From a virus, in IMG/VR virus record IMGVR_UViG_3300030688_000116, positions 1 to 24,401 of that record: 24,401 nucleotides of DNA; one strand, written 5' to 3'. The notes under the pieces are model-generated. The model did no database searches and had not been told where the DNA came from. It saw only the letters and a list, made by a program, of their open reading frames with translations. Position 1 is the first letter of the stretch; the number at the start of each line of letters is the position of its first letter. This document shows positions 1 to 5,491 of the stretch, one piece after another. The position numbers were made by a program, and so were the translations under genes.

Positions 1-1
1 C

Positions 2-61
2 GAGGCGATCAAGCGCAAACTGGCGGAACACGTCCTCGACGCATTTCCCGTGCCTTTTTGA
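2..61 (+). CDS. C-terminal end of an unidentified protein (partial, cut by window edge)
   Basis: An open frame enters from the left edge at base 2 and ends with TGA at 59-61. The visible 19 residues are EAIKRKLAEHVLDAFPVPF. The sequence looks coding: a charged amphipathic helix is followed by a hydrophobic Phe/Pro tail, and the frame agrees with the plus-strand direction of the genes that follow. Too little is present to assign a function. Confidence 0.5.
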   Translation, partial: EAIKRKLAEHVLDAFPVPF

Positions 62-67
62 TGCCAA

Positions 68-144
68 TGGGGCGGGAGTCTCGGTTCAATCCTTTTCGGG
101 TCGAATTGCACTCCGGGTAGGCGTTAGCGCGTCGTCCCGCCCCA
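68..144. repeat. 10-bp perfect inverted repeat in the intergenic region before the KTSC gene
   Basis: TGGGGCGGGA at 68-77 is the exact reverse complement of TCCCGCCCCA at 135-144, with 57 bases between. The repeat occupies most of the 110-base gap between the preceding partial gene and the ATG at 172. It could fold as a long stem-loop in the leader RNA, or mark two protein-binding half sites. No convincing -35/-10 pair is visible. The start at 172 has a modest ribosome site (AGGA, about 9 bases upstream). Confidence 0.4.
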
Positions 145-171
145 CCATTTCCACCACCACCAGGAACCACC

Positions 172-474
172 ATGCCGAAACTTTTCACCCCGCCCCAGGC
201 GTTCGAGACGACGCCCCGCCCTCCCATCCAGCTCTGCGCCCTGGAGAAGCCAAGCGCGCAGATCGCCACGCGCGGCTATGACGCCGAATCGAAGACGCTC
301 GCGCTGACGTTCACGCGCGGGACGGGCGCGATCTACCACTACCCCGATTTCCAGCCCGAGCAGTGGGCCGCCTTCCTGGTGGCTGACAGCGCGGGAGGCT
401 ACTTTGGAAAGGTGATCAAGACGATGCCGTTCAAGAAGTTCCCGGCCGAACCTGCGCCAGGTGACTCGGCGTGA
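172..474 (+). CDS. KTSC domain-containing protein
   Basis: This 100-residue protein has the features of the KTSC domain, a short domain found in phage and bacterial proteins and sometimes fused to lysyl-tRNA synthetase-like sequences. Visible signs are a beta strand (ALTFTRGTGAIYHYPDF, about residues 42-58), then a helix (PEQWAAFLVADSAGGYF) and the closing basic segment FGKVIKTMPFKKF. The biochemical role of the domain is not known to me; nucleic-acid binding is often suggested. The ATG at 172 follows a CAGGAACC ribosome site. The stop overlaps the GTG start of the next gene (GTGA at 471-474), which points to coupled translation. Confidence 0.8.
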   Translation: MPKLFTPPQAFETTPRPPIQLCALEKPSAQIATRGYDAESKTLALTFTRGTGAIYHYPDFQPEQWAAFLVADSAGGYFGKVIKTMPFKKFPAEPAPGDSA

Positions 475-1106
475 ATTCGCTGTTCCATCGGGGCATTCGA
501 GGATACGCCTCCGTCCTGGCCGCCCTGTCGTTCGATCCCCTGAGCATTCACCAGCTCTCGGAGCGCTTCGGCGTCAACCGACAGAACATGATGGATATCG
601 TTCGCGGCCTTCACCACCACGGGATGATCCATGTCTCCGACTGGTTCAAGCCGGGCCATCACGGCGGCCACTGGCGCGAGGTCTGGAGCGCAGGGCCTGG
701 TGATGACATTCCTAGGCCGCTCGGATTCCGGGGCCGCGTCGTCGGAAGTCGGCGCGCACCTCATTCCTTCCGGGCAGAGCTTCACCATTTCAGCCTGCTT
801 GTCCAGGCGCTCGAAGAGGGGCAAAGCGCGCCCTCGCTGGTTGAGTTGATCGGCCTCGGTCGCGATTCCACCTCCCTGGTGATCAAGCACATGAATGCGC
901 TCCAAGTCATCCATATCGCAGCCTGGGAAAGTACGCGATTCGGGCTGCCGCTTCCGGTCTACCGAATGGGCCTCACGATGCGAGACAAACCGCGTCCGAA
1001 GCCACCAACGAAGCGTGAACACAACCAGCGATATTGGGCTGGCAGAACCCAGCGCCTCAAAGATCGGGTGATGTGCCAGATGATGGCCGCGCCACTTGCG
1101 CGGTAA
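471..1106 (+). CDS. Double winged-helix DNA-binding-like protein
   Basis: This 211-residue protein starts at GTG 471, in a GTGA overlap with the KTSC gene. Two segments have the helix-turn-helix layout of winged-helix domains. The first is at about residues 23-57: LSIHQLSERFGVNRQNMMDIVRGL, then HHHGMIHVSDW as a wing strand. The second is at about 118-152: PSLVELIGLGRDSTSLVIKHMNALQVIHIAAW. Both end in the same 'hGhIHhxxW' style strand, so the protein may have arisen by internal duplication. The C-terminus is basic (RDKPRPKPPTKREHNQRYWAGRTQRLKDR), which suits nucleic-acid binding. A regulator of the early region or a replication accessory protein are both possible; the target is unknown. Confidence 0.6.
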   Translation: MNSLFHRGIRGYASVLAALSFDPLSIHQLSERFGVNRQNMMDIVRGLHHHGMIHVSDWFKPGHHGGHWREVWSAGPGDDIPRPLGFRGRVVGSRRAPHSFRAELHHFSLLVQALEEGQSAPSLVELIGLGRDSTSLVIKHMNALQVIHIAAWESTRFGLPLPVYRMGLTMRDKPRPKPPTKREHNQRYWAGRTQRLKDRVMCQMMAAPLAR

Positions 1107-1134
1107 TCGCGTTTGCGATACCATCGGCGTATCG
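1106..1134. repeat. Two overlapping short inverted repeats in front of the 50-residue gene
   Basis: ATCGC (1106-1110) pairs with GCGAT (1115-1119) across a GTTT loop. CGATAC (1116-1121) also pairs with GTATCG (1129-1134) across seven bases. The two pairings share bases, so they would be mutually exclusive. They lie in the only gap (1107-1155) in this part of the early cluster. This could be an operator or a small attenuator, or chance. Confidence 0.25.
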
Positions 1135-1155
1135 ACTCTCAAACCGGACTCCACC

Positions 1156-1308
1156 ATGATCTATCCTCGCCACGCCGTCAAGGTCGCCTACGACACGGCC
1201 ATGACTCTCTACCCGACGCGCGAGGCCGCCGTGGCGGCTGTTTCGCGTGAACTCTGCTTGTCGCCCGAGGCCATCGAAGAAGCCCTGGCTCTGGAGACGG
1301 TGCAGTAA
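1156..1308 (+). CDS. Small hypothetical protein (50 aa)
   Basis: I place the start at ATG 1156, giving MIYPRHAVKVAYDTAMTLYPTREAAV and so on. The longer in-frame start at 1096 would run back into the winged-helix gene and read through its stop region with poor residues. The protein is a predicted all-helical acidic/alanine-rich peptide (EAAVAAVSRELCLSPEAIEEALALE), which could be a small three-helix or helix-turn-helix fold. Its stop overlaps the next start (TAATG at 1306-1310). I do not recognise the family. Confidence 0.5.
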   Translation: MIYPRHAVKVAYDTAMTLYPTREAAVAAVSRELCLSPEAIEEALALETVQ

Positions 1309-1508
1309 TGGCCTGTCTCGTTCCCACCCAAACCTTTCGATGGCTTATTCATACCGCGCTGGTTCAGACGATGCACGATGGCAAGGTGAAAGACATGCCT
1401 CTGGAGCACAGTCGGACGCTTCAGCAGGCATACCTGAACACCGACACCGGAGCCGCCTTCTGGCAAGCTGTTCCCGAGGTGATGGACTATGACCAACCCC
1501 GCATCTGA
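1308..1508 (+). CDS. Small hypothetical protein (66 aa)
   Basis: The start overlaps the previous stop (TAATG), so translation is probably coupled. The product is a soluble, mostly helical 66-residue protein (TFRWLIHTALVQTMHDGKVKDMPLEHSRTLQQ). It ends in an acidic segment that overlaps the start of the next gene by 20 bases. No catalytic or metal-binding motif is visible. I do not recognise the family; the tight packing on both sides is the main support for its being real. Confidence 0.5.
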   Translation: MACLVPTQTFRWLIHTALVQTMHDGKVKDMPLEHSRTLQQAYLNTDTGAAFWQAVPEVMDYDQPRI

Positions 1509-1674
1509 AGATGACGACATTGGCGAGTTCTGGCGCGACGTGCGCGCCGAACTGCTGATCGCCATCCTTGTCGCGCTCGTTTTCCTGATCCCCACCGGCA
1601 GAGAGGACGACACCCGCATCCGCTGCAGCAGCGGGAGCGCTGCGCAGCCAGCTCTAACACCGTCGAAGGATTGA
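1489..1674 (+). CDS. Small single-pass membrane protein (61 aa)
   Basis: The ATG at 1489 has a good ribosome site (GAGGTGA, about 6 bases upstream) inside the end of the previous gene. Residues 1-20 are acidic and polar (EDDDIGEFWRDVRAE). Residues 21-37 form one hydrophobic segment (LLIAILVALVFLIPTG), and the tail is polar. It would be an inner-membrane peptide with a short acidic N-terminal domain. Its role is unknown; it lies among early accessory genes, not the lysis cassette, so I do not call it a holin. Confidence 0.5.
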   Translation: MTNPASEDDDIGEFWRDVRAELLIAILVALVFLIPTGREDDTRIRCSSGSAAQPALTPSKD

Positions 1675-1675
1675 C

Positions 1676-2974
1676 ATGACCACCACACCCCAGAACAGCG
1701 ACGCGCTGGCGTTGCCCCTGACCGACGATGAAATCTGGCGCGCATGGATCACTCGACCCATCGTCCCGGATGGCGAAGACGACAGCATGGAGGCGCAGTT
1801 CGTTGCCGCTTGCCGCGCTGCCATCGTTCTTGACCGAGCCCAGCGTCCGCAGGCCGAGCCATCCTCACCGCCATCTTTGCCACACCCCATCACCAACATG
1901 CTGGTCGGGGATGACTCGGAAGACGTATTTACCGCTGACCAGATGAACGAACGCTGGGCCGATGGCTGGAAGACTGGCTACAAGCATGGGGCTTGGGCTG
2001 ACCAGCGTCCGCAGGCCGGGGTCGAAGCGGTGAGCCCAGCCGATGAAGAGAAGCTGGAGGCTGTTGAGAAGGTCGCCCAGCGCCTTCGAGAGCACATCAA
2101 GTGGATGCGTAATGGTATGGAAGGTGTCGGGCCGAAGTGCGTCAACCTATACGACATGCAGGTGATGCTACCGGTACTCGAAGAGTTCTGTTCCAAGCAA
2201 GACGCCACCCAGACAGCCGCAGTAGGGGCGAGCAGTGCTCCTGTGGCGTGGACGCTTTCGTTCAATGGCCGGCCTATCAACGCCAAGACCACGTTCGACA
2301 CGCGAGAAGAAGCCCAGCGGTACGCCGACAAGTGCATGGAACCCGACGTGTGCGACCCGAATCCTAATCCGGTCTACGTCATCCCCCTCTACGCAGGGAG
2401 TGCTCCTGTGGTGGAGCCGGTGGCCTGGGAGGCGAAGATTCTCGGCAAGTGGACTGCCACGCGACACCCCGAGACTTTGCGCGGGGATGGCTATGAAGTC
2501 CGCGCCGTCAACGCCACTAGAAGTGCTGCGGCTGCGATCCCTGACGTGGCGAAGATGGTAGAGCAGGCGAAGTTGAACCTGCGGGCAATCACCACGTCAT
2601 GTCTATTCCGGGACAGGCTCGATCGTGAAATGGCTGGCGACTTGGGCGAAAAGATTGATTCCGCACTCGACGCACTCGGCGCTGCCGCAACCCAGGCGAA
2701 AGCCAGCGTGAGTGCGGAGTGGCTGCCGATTGAGACGGCGCCCCAGACTGGCCGGACGATCCTGCTGGGCTACTTCAACGCGCCGGGCAAGTGGCGCACG
2801 CTGCGGGGCCAATGGTTCACCGATGCCGTGATCCAGGAAGAGTGGACGCATTCCGACGTTCATGAGGCCGGCTGGTTCGAGACCTCCGTCGAATGCGACG
2901 ACGAGGACAGCGGCTGCTGGCCGACCGACCCCACCCATTGGCAACCGCTGCCGGCGCAACCTCCGAAGGACTAG
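1676..2974 (+). CDS. Mosaic Ea22-like / DUF551-type phage early protein (432 aa)
   Basis: The ATG at 1676 follows AAGGA at suitable spacing. The protein is a chain of modules separated by Ala/Pro linkers. Near the N-terminus is an LTDDEIWRAW module; a charged coiled-coil stretch follows at about 115-150. Then come two copies of a module opening with VAW: one starts PVAWTLSFNGRPINAK and closes VYVIPLYAGSAP, and the other starts PVAWEAKILGKWTATR. The C-terminal 75-80 residues start WLPIETAPQTGRTILLGYF and end with WPTDPTHWQPLP. That is the pattern of the DUF551 domain, seen in many phage accessory proteins. Such proteins are typically non-essential early products that vary by recombination between phages. 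No enzymatic function is evident. It lies 5 bases before the next gene of similar construction. Confidence 0.65.
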   Translation: MTTTPQNSDALALPLTDDEIWRAWITRPIVPDGEDDSMEAQFVAACRAAIVLDRAQRPQAEPSSPPSLPHPITNMLVGDDSEDVFTADQMNERWADGWKTGYKHGAWADQRPQAGVEAVSPADEEKLEAVEKVAQRLREHIKWMRNGMEGVGPKCVNLYDMQVMLPVLEEFCSKQDATQTAAVGASSAPVAWTLSFNGRPINAKTTFDTREEAQRYADKCMEPDVCDPNPNPVYVIPLYAGSAPVVEPVAWEAKILGKWTATRHPETLRGDGYEVRAVNATRSAAAAIPDVAKMVEQAKLNLRAITTSCLFRDRLDREMAGDLGEKIDSALDALGAAATQAKASVSAEWLPIETAPQTGRTILLGYFNAPGKWRTLRGQWFTDAVIQEEWTHSDVHEAGWFETSVECDDEDSGCWPTDPTHWQPLPAQPPKD

Positions 2975-2979
2975 ACCCC

Positions 2980-3888
2980 ATGGACAACATTGACGAAGCA
3001 GCGGTAGATGAGTTGCTGTGCGAGCTGGCGGGAATCGACACGCACGACGTGAACCTCCGCCACCACGACAAAGCATGGGCGGCAGTCGAAAAGTTCGTCG
3101 CCCACCACACCGCGAGTGCCAAGGCTGACGCCCAGGCGAGGGGTGGTGAGGCGGTGGCGTGGGTGAATCTGCTGCCCGGCTGGGACGACGAATCACGTCG
3201 CATCTTCACGGACGTAAAGGCGGCGGCGAGCTACCACGAGCACTGCTACGACCTGACGCCGGTCTACCTCGCCACCCAGCCAGCGCCTGCACTGGCACGA
3301 GAGCCGCTGAGCGATGAGCAGATTCAAGACGCATGGGCGGATGCCAGCGATCCCAACAGCGCAGAGATGAGCATCTTCGACTTCGCGCGGTCTATCGAAC
3401 GCCACTTCGGCATCACGGCAGATTCGGCGAGGGCTGCTGCGTCCGAGCCGCCAGAAGCGTGGCGCGATGTTCAATCTGAGCGTCAGCGCCAGATCAGCGC
3501 GGAGGGCTGGACTCCTGAGCATGACGACGAGCACAAAGAGGGTGAGATGTGCTTCGCTGCTGCGGGCTATGCGTGTGCGGCATCGGATGCGCTGCAGGCC
3601 ATCGAGCATCAGTTCGATGGTGATGGACAGCCGACCCTCAATGAGCCGGCGCCATTGCCTCACCGCGCACCCTGGCCCCACGGCTGGGTATTCAAACGCG
3701 CACCTGTTCGTCGTCAGCTTGTCAAGGCCGGCGCGCTGATCCTTGCGGAGATTGAGCGGATCGACCGGCTCCTGGCGCGAGGCCCCATCTGCAGCGACTG
3801 CGGGGCACAGGCAAGCCCGAGCCAGACGGGATCGGCGGTCGATGCATTTTGGAGCGGAACCCTGTCTGGCAGAAACAAGCCGGCATGA
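2980..3888 (+). CDS. Mosaic Ea22-like phage early protein (302 aa)
   Basis: I choose ATG 2980 (MDNIDEAAVDELLCELAG) because it follows the previous stop by five bases and avoids a long overlap. An earlier in-frame start at 2893 exists but lies inside the upstream gene. Modules in order: an acidic helical N-terminus; a VAW module (EAVAWVNLLPGWDDE, closing TPVYLATQPAPA); an LSDEQIQDAW module (about residues 108-140); an RQRQISAEGWTPEHDDEH segment with a following helix, typical of proteins in Burkholderiales phages; and a basic helix (RRQLVKAGALILAEIERIDRL) before a CSDCG pair of cysteines near the end. The VAW and L(S/T)D(E/D)(Q/E)I modules also occur in the gene just upstream. The function is unknown. 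The stop overlaps the next ATG (ATGA at 3885-3888). Confidence 0.65.
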   Translation: MDNIDEAAVDELLCELAGIDTHDVNLRHHDKAWAAVEKFVAHHTASAKADAQARGGEAVAWVNLLPGWDDESRRIFTDVKAAASYHEHCYDLTPVYLATQPAPALAREPLSDEQIQDAWADASDPNSAEMSIFDFARSIERHFGITADSARAAASEPPEAWRDVQSERQRQISAEGWTPEHDDEHKEGEMCFAAAGYACAASDALQAIEHQFDGDGQPTLNEPAPLPHRAPWPHGWVFKRAPVRRQLVKAGALILAEIERIDRLLARGPICSDCGAQASPSQTGSAVDAFWSGTLSGRNKPA

Positions 3889-4007
3889 ATGCTGCCCCGC
3901 TGACTATCGAGAGCCTGAAGGCAAACACCGAGGAGGGCTGGCCCTGGTGGGGTGAGGATGCAGCCCTGAATGACAAAAGCCCCGGAAACGGGGCTTTTCT
4001 TGTCTGA
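3885..4007 (+). CDS. Possible 40-residue terminal ORF running through the terminator
   Basis: ATG 3885 overlaps the stop of the preceding gene (ATGA). The frame stays open for 40 codons to TGA at 4005-4007: MNAAPLTIESLKANTEEGWPWWGEDAALND and then KSPGNGAFLV. The last ten codons are the terminator hairpin itself, so only the first 30 residues could be under normal selection. The coupled start and the Trp-rich acidic segment make translation plausible, but it may be a fortuitous frame. An independent function cannot be read from it. Confidence 0.35.
   Translation: MNAAPLTIESLKANTEEGWPWWGEDAALNDKSPGNGAFLV
3975..3998. terminator. Bidirectional intrinsic terminator between converging operons
   Basis: AAAAGCCCCG (3975-3984), a GAAA tetraloop and CGGGGCTTTT (3989-3998) form a perfect 10-bp stem with an A-tract on one side and a T-tract on the other, so it can stop transcription in both directions. 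It lies where the plus-strand early cluster meets the minus-strand tail/lysis operon, whose last stop is at 4021-4023. A second small hairpin follows (CTGAC 4004-4008, ACTA loop, GTCAG 4013-4017) and may reinforce it. Confidence 0.9.
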
Positions 4008-4020
4008 CACTAGTCAGGTA

Positions 4021-4275
4021 TCAGGCGGCCGGCGCGGAGTCGTCCACGGGCGCGGCAGGGGCCGGCGCGGGCGGCGTGGCGCTCGGGTCTTGCGCGTCGT
4101 CGGTGGTGAGCTGCGCGGTCGCAGCATCGATCTTGGCCTGGATGGTGTCGATGGCGGCTTGATCGGCGCCGCTGGCCTGGGCGAGCGCCACGAGGTCGGC
4201 AATGGCCTTGGTGTTGACGGCGGCTTGCGCGGTCAGGGCATCGACGGATGCGGACAGCTTGGTGAGATCGGACAT
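4021..4275 (-). CDS. Small helical protein at the end of the lysis cassette (84 aa)
   Basis: The preferred start is ATG 4275, preceded by a strong AAAGGA ribosome site, giving MSDLTKLSASVDALTAQ. Residues 1-55 form a heptad-patterned helix, probably a coiled coil (LSASVDALTAQAAVNTKAIADLVALAQ). The remainder is a Pro/Ala-rich acidic tail (DDAQDPSATPPAPAPAAPVDD). Similar short 'SVDALTAQ' proteins occur in many phages next to lysis or tail genes without known function. An alternative GTG start at 4383 would add 36 residues and overlap the Rz stop as GTGA, so an upstream-extended form is possible. The added part has less typical codons. It is the last gene before the terminator. Confidence 0.55.
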   Translation of the reverse strand: MSDLTKLSASVDALTAQAAVNTKAIADLVALAQASGADQAAIDTIQAKIDAATAQLTTDDAQDPSATPPAPAPAAPVDDSAPAA

Positions 4276-4379
4276 GATTTGATCCTTTGCGTGGTGAATG
4301 ATGGCGTGTAATTGAGCGAGCAGTCTACCTTCTCGCGCTTCCATGAGTGTGTCGAATCGCTTAAGAAGCTCGAATTCCG

Positions 4380-4889
4380 TCACGGCGTCACCGCACTGGC
4401 GTGATCTGCGGCGCAGAGGCTGCCACTGGTGAGGAGTCCGCGAGCGTAGCCCGCAAGGTCTGCAGCGTCTCCCGCCGTGTCTGCAAACGCTTCTGCAGTT
4501 GCGTCAAGCAGTCGCCCAGGCACCATGTCGGCGCCGCGGTCGCTTGCGGGAGCGCCTGGGGCGGAAGCGGCGCTACGGATTGCAGCGGGGGCGGGACGAA
4601 CTGCGTCGTGCCGCAGGCCGTCAACCACAGCAGTGAGATTGCGGACAGCAGGCACGAGAGCAGCAGTTTGCGCGAGGGCGACATTCAAATTCCCCTGTTG
4701 ATTGGCGGCGACCTTGGCATCATGAGCCGCCACGGCGGCGGATGCTGCAGCCTCGGCGGCCTGGACAGCCTGCGTGACGGCCTGCGTTGCCGCAGTCTTG
4801 ATCGCCGCATCATGAAATCCGAGCCACATCAGAGCGGCGGCCAGGATGATTAGGACGCCGATCAGCTCGATCTCCCAGCGCGCGATCAC
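4380..4889 (-). CDS. Rz: Rz-like inner-membrane spanin
   Basis: A 169-residue protein with one N-terminal membrane anchor (IELIGVLIILAAALMWLGF, about residues 7-26), followed by a long Ala-rich, heptad-patterned periplasmic helix (IKTAATQAVTQAVQAAEAAASAAVAAHDAK) and a looser C-terminal part. This is the architecture of the i-spanin Rz, which joins the outer-membrane lipoprotein Rz1 to fuse the two membranes in the last step of lysis. The identification rests strongly on the complete Rz1-type lipoprotein gene embedded in its +1 frame (4388-4684). Its ATG overlaps the upstream gene's stop (ATGA at 4886-4889). Residue-level similarity to known Rz proteins is low, as is usual for this family. Confidence 0.8.
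   Translation of the reverse strand: MIARWEIELIGVLIILAAALMWLGFHDAAIKTAATQAVTQAVQAAEAAASAAVAAHDAKVAANQQGNLNVALAQTAALVPAVRNLTAVVDGLRHDAVRPAPAAIRSAASAPGAPASDRGADMVPGRLLDATAEAFADTAGDAADLAGYARGLLTSGSLCAADHASAVTP
4388..4684 (-). CDS. Rz1: Rz1-like outer-membrane spanin lipoprotein, embedded in Rz
   Basis: A 98-residue product read in the +1 frame wholly inside Rz. It has a basic start (MSPSRK), a hydrophobic signal (LLLSCLLSAISLLWL) and an LTAC lipobox with Cys24 as the expected lipidated residue. The mature part is about 75 residues and is proline-rich near its start (VPPPLQSVAPLPPQALPQ), as expected for o-spanins. Two further cysteines (CLGDC) could form disulfides. It would be processed by signal peptidase II and sit in the outer membrane, pairing with Rz across the periplasm. 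Full nesting in Rz is known from lambda-type phages and is strong evidence for both genes. Confidence 0.9.
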   Translation of the reverse strand: MSPSRKLLLSCLLSAISLLWLTACGTTQFVPPPLQSVAPLPPQALPQATAAPTWCLGDCLTQLQKRLQTRRETLQTLRATLADSSPVAASAPQITPVR

Positions 4890-5182
4890 GATGCCGCCGA
4901 AAGCCCGGCAGCGGCAACGCGCGCCTTGATCGCGGCCAGGAGTTGCGCCTGAGCGGCTATTTCAGCCTGGCCGGATGCGATCTTCGCCTGGGCCGGCGAG
5001 GTGTCGCCCAGGTGGTCGAGAAGCGACCCCACCAGCTTGACGGTTTCGGCGTGCGTGTAGTCTTCCACCTTCTTTTCGACGGCGATGACGGCAGCCGGCG
5101 CCTTCACGTTGCGCAGGGCAAAGATAGCCGCGAGCGTGCCGGCGATGGTGAGCGCGATGATTCCAAGGGTCGTGTAGTCCAT
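4886..5182 (-). CDS. Small lysis-cassette membrane protein (98 aa)
   Basis: The ATG at 5182 has a TGGAG ribosome site. The product has one N-terminal transmembrane segment (TLGIIALTIAGTLAAIFAL, about residues 5-23). A periplasmic or cytoplasmic helical domain follows (AVIAVEKKVEDYTHAETVKLVGSLLDHLGDTSPAQAKIASGQAEIAAQAQLLAAIKARV). It lies between the 3-TM holin and Rz and overlaps Rz by ATGA. It could be a second holin, an antiholin or a spanin accessory; the sequence does not decide. I do not recognise a named family. Confidence 0.6.
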   Translation of the reverse strand: MDYTTLGIIALTIAGTLAAIFALRNVKAPAAVIAVEKKVEDYTHAETVKLVGSLLDHLGDTSPAQAKIASGQAEIAAQAQLLAAIKARVAAAGLSAAS

Positions 5183-5212
5183 GCAGAGCTCCAGTTGAGA
5201 TCGATTACCCTA

Positions 5213-5230
5213 CGCGGAGATTTATCCGCG
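5213..5230. repeat. Perfect 6-bp hairpin spanning the holin stop codon
   Basis: CGCGGA (5213-5218) and TCCGCG (5225-5230) flank a six-base loop. On the minus strand the loop contains the TAA stop codon of the holin gene (5224-5222). No U-tract follows, so it is not a standard terminator; it may affect mRNA stability or reinitiation at the next gene 40 bases downstream. Confidence 0.4.
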
Positions 5231-5491
5231 AGGATCTGTGTTGACATTGGGGTCAGCCTGGGCCTTCCCGCGAAAGAACGAAGCAACCCCAAGGATACCG
5301 CCAATCGCGAACCAGGCTTCAGCCGGAATCGTCGCGGGCGTGAGCTTCATCAGCGGCAGCACGAAGTAGTTCCCGAGGAACGTCACACCGAAACAAAAGC
5401 CAATGAACGGGCGCCAGATAATGCTGGGCCAGTGGTCGGCATCGGTTTCCGGCGCGGATGCGCCCTTGGGAACGTCGGTTTCGGCTTCCAT
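5222..5491 (-). CDS. Holin, 3-TM (GTA_holin_3TM-like)
   Basis: An 89-residue protein with a polar acidic N-terminus (residues 1-20), a WRPFIGFCFGVTFLGNYFVLPLM hydrophobic stretch, and then PAEAWFAIGGILGVASFFRGK near the C-terminus. The WRPF...W-IGGILGVASFFRGK pattern matches my memory of the three-transmembrane holin family named after gene-transfer-agent holins. It would form pores in the inner membrane so the endolysin can reach the peptidoglycan. The start overlaps the endolysin stop (TGATG at 5489-5493), so the two are coupled. A short hairpin covers its stop codon. Confidence 0.75.
   Translation of the reverse strand: MEAETDVPKGASAPETDADHWPSIIWRPFIGFCFGVTFLGNYFVLPLMKLTPATIPAEAWFAIGGILGVASFFRGKAQADPNVNTDPRG

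Noticed and set aside
90-118. tRNA-like T-loop (GGTTCAATCC) near the left edge, considered as a tRNA remnant or attachment site
   Set aside because: The flanking bases do not form a T-stem, there is no acceptor stem, anticodon arm or CCA, and no duplicate of the segment was noticed elsewhere in the window.
399-1157. A 252-codon minus-strand open frame opposite the early genes
   Set aside because: It lies antisense to the KTSC and winged-helix genes, which are coupled by GTGA and have recognisable folds. The antisense product is Arg/His/Pro-rich without domain features.
4401-4853. Plus-strand open frames opposite Rz/Rz1
   Set aside because: They are antisense to two well-supported spanin genes and have shadow-type composition (Cys/Gly/Arg-rich).
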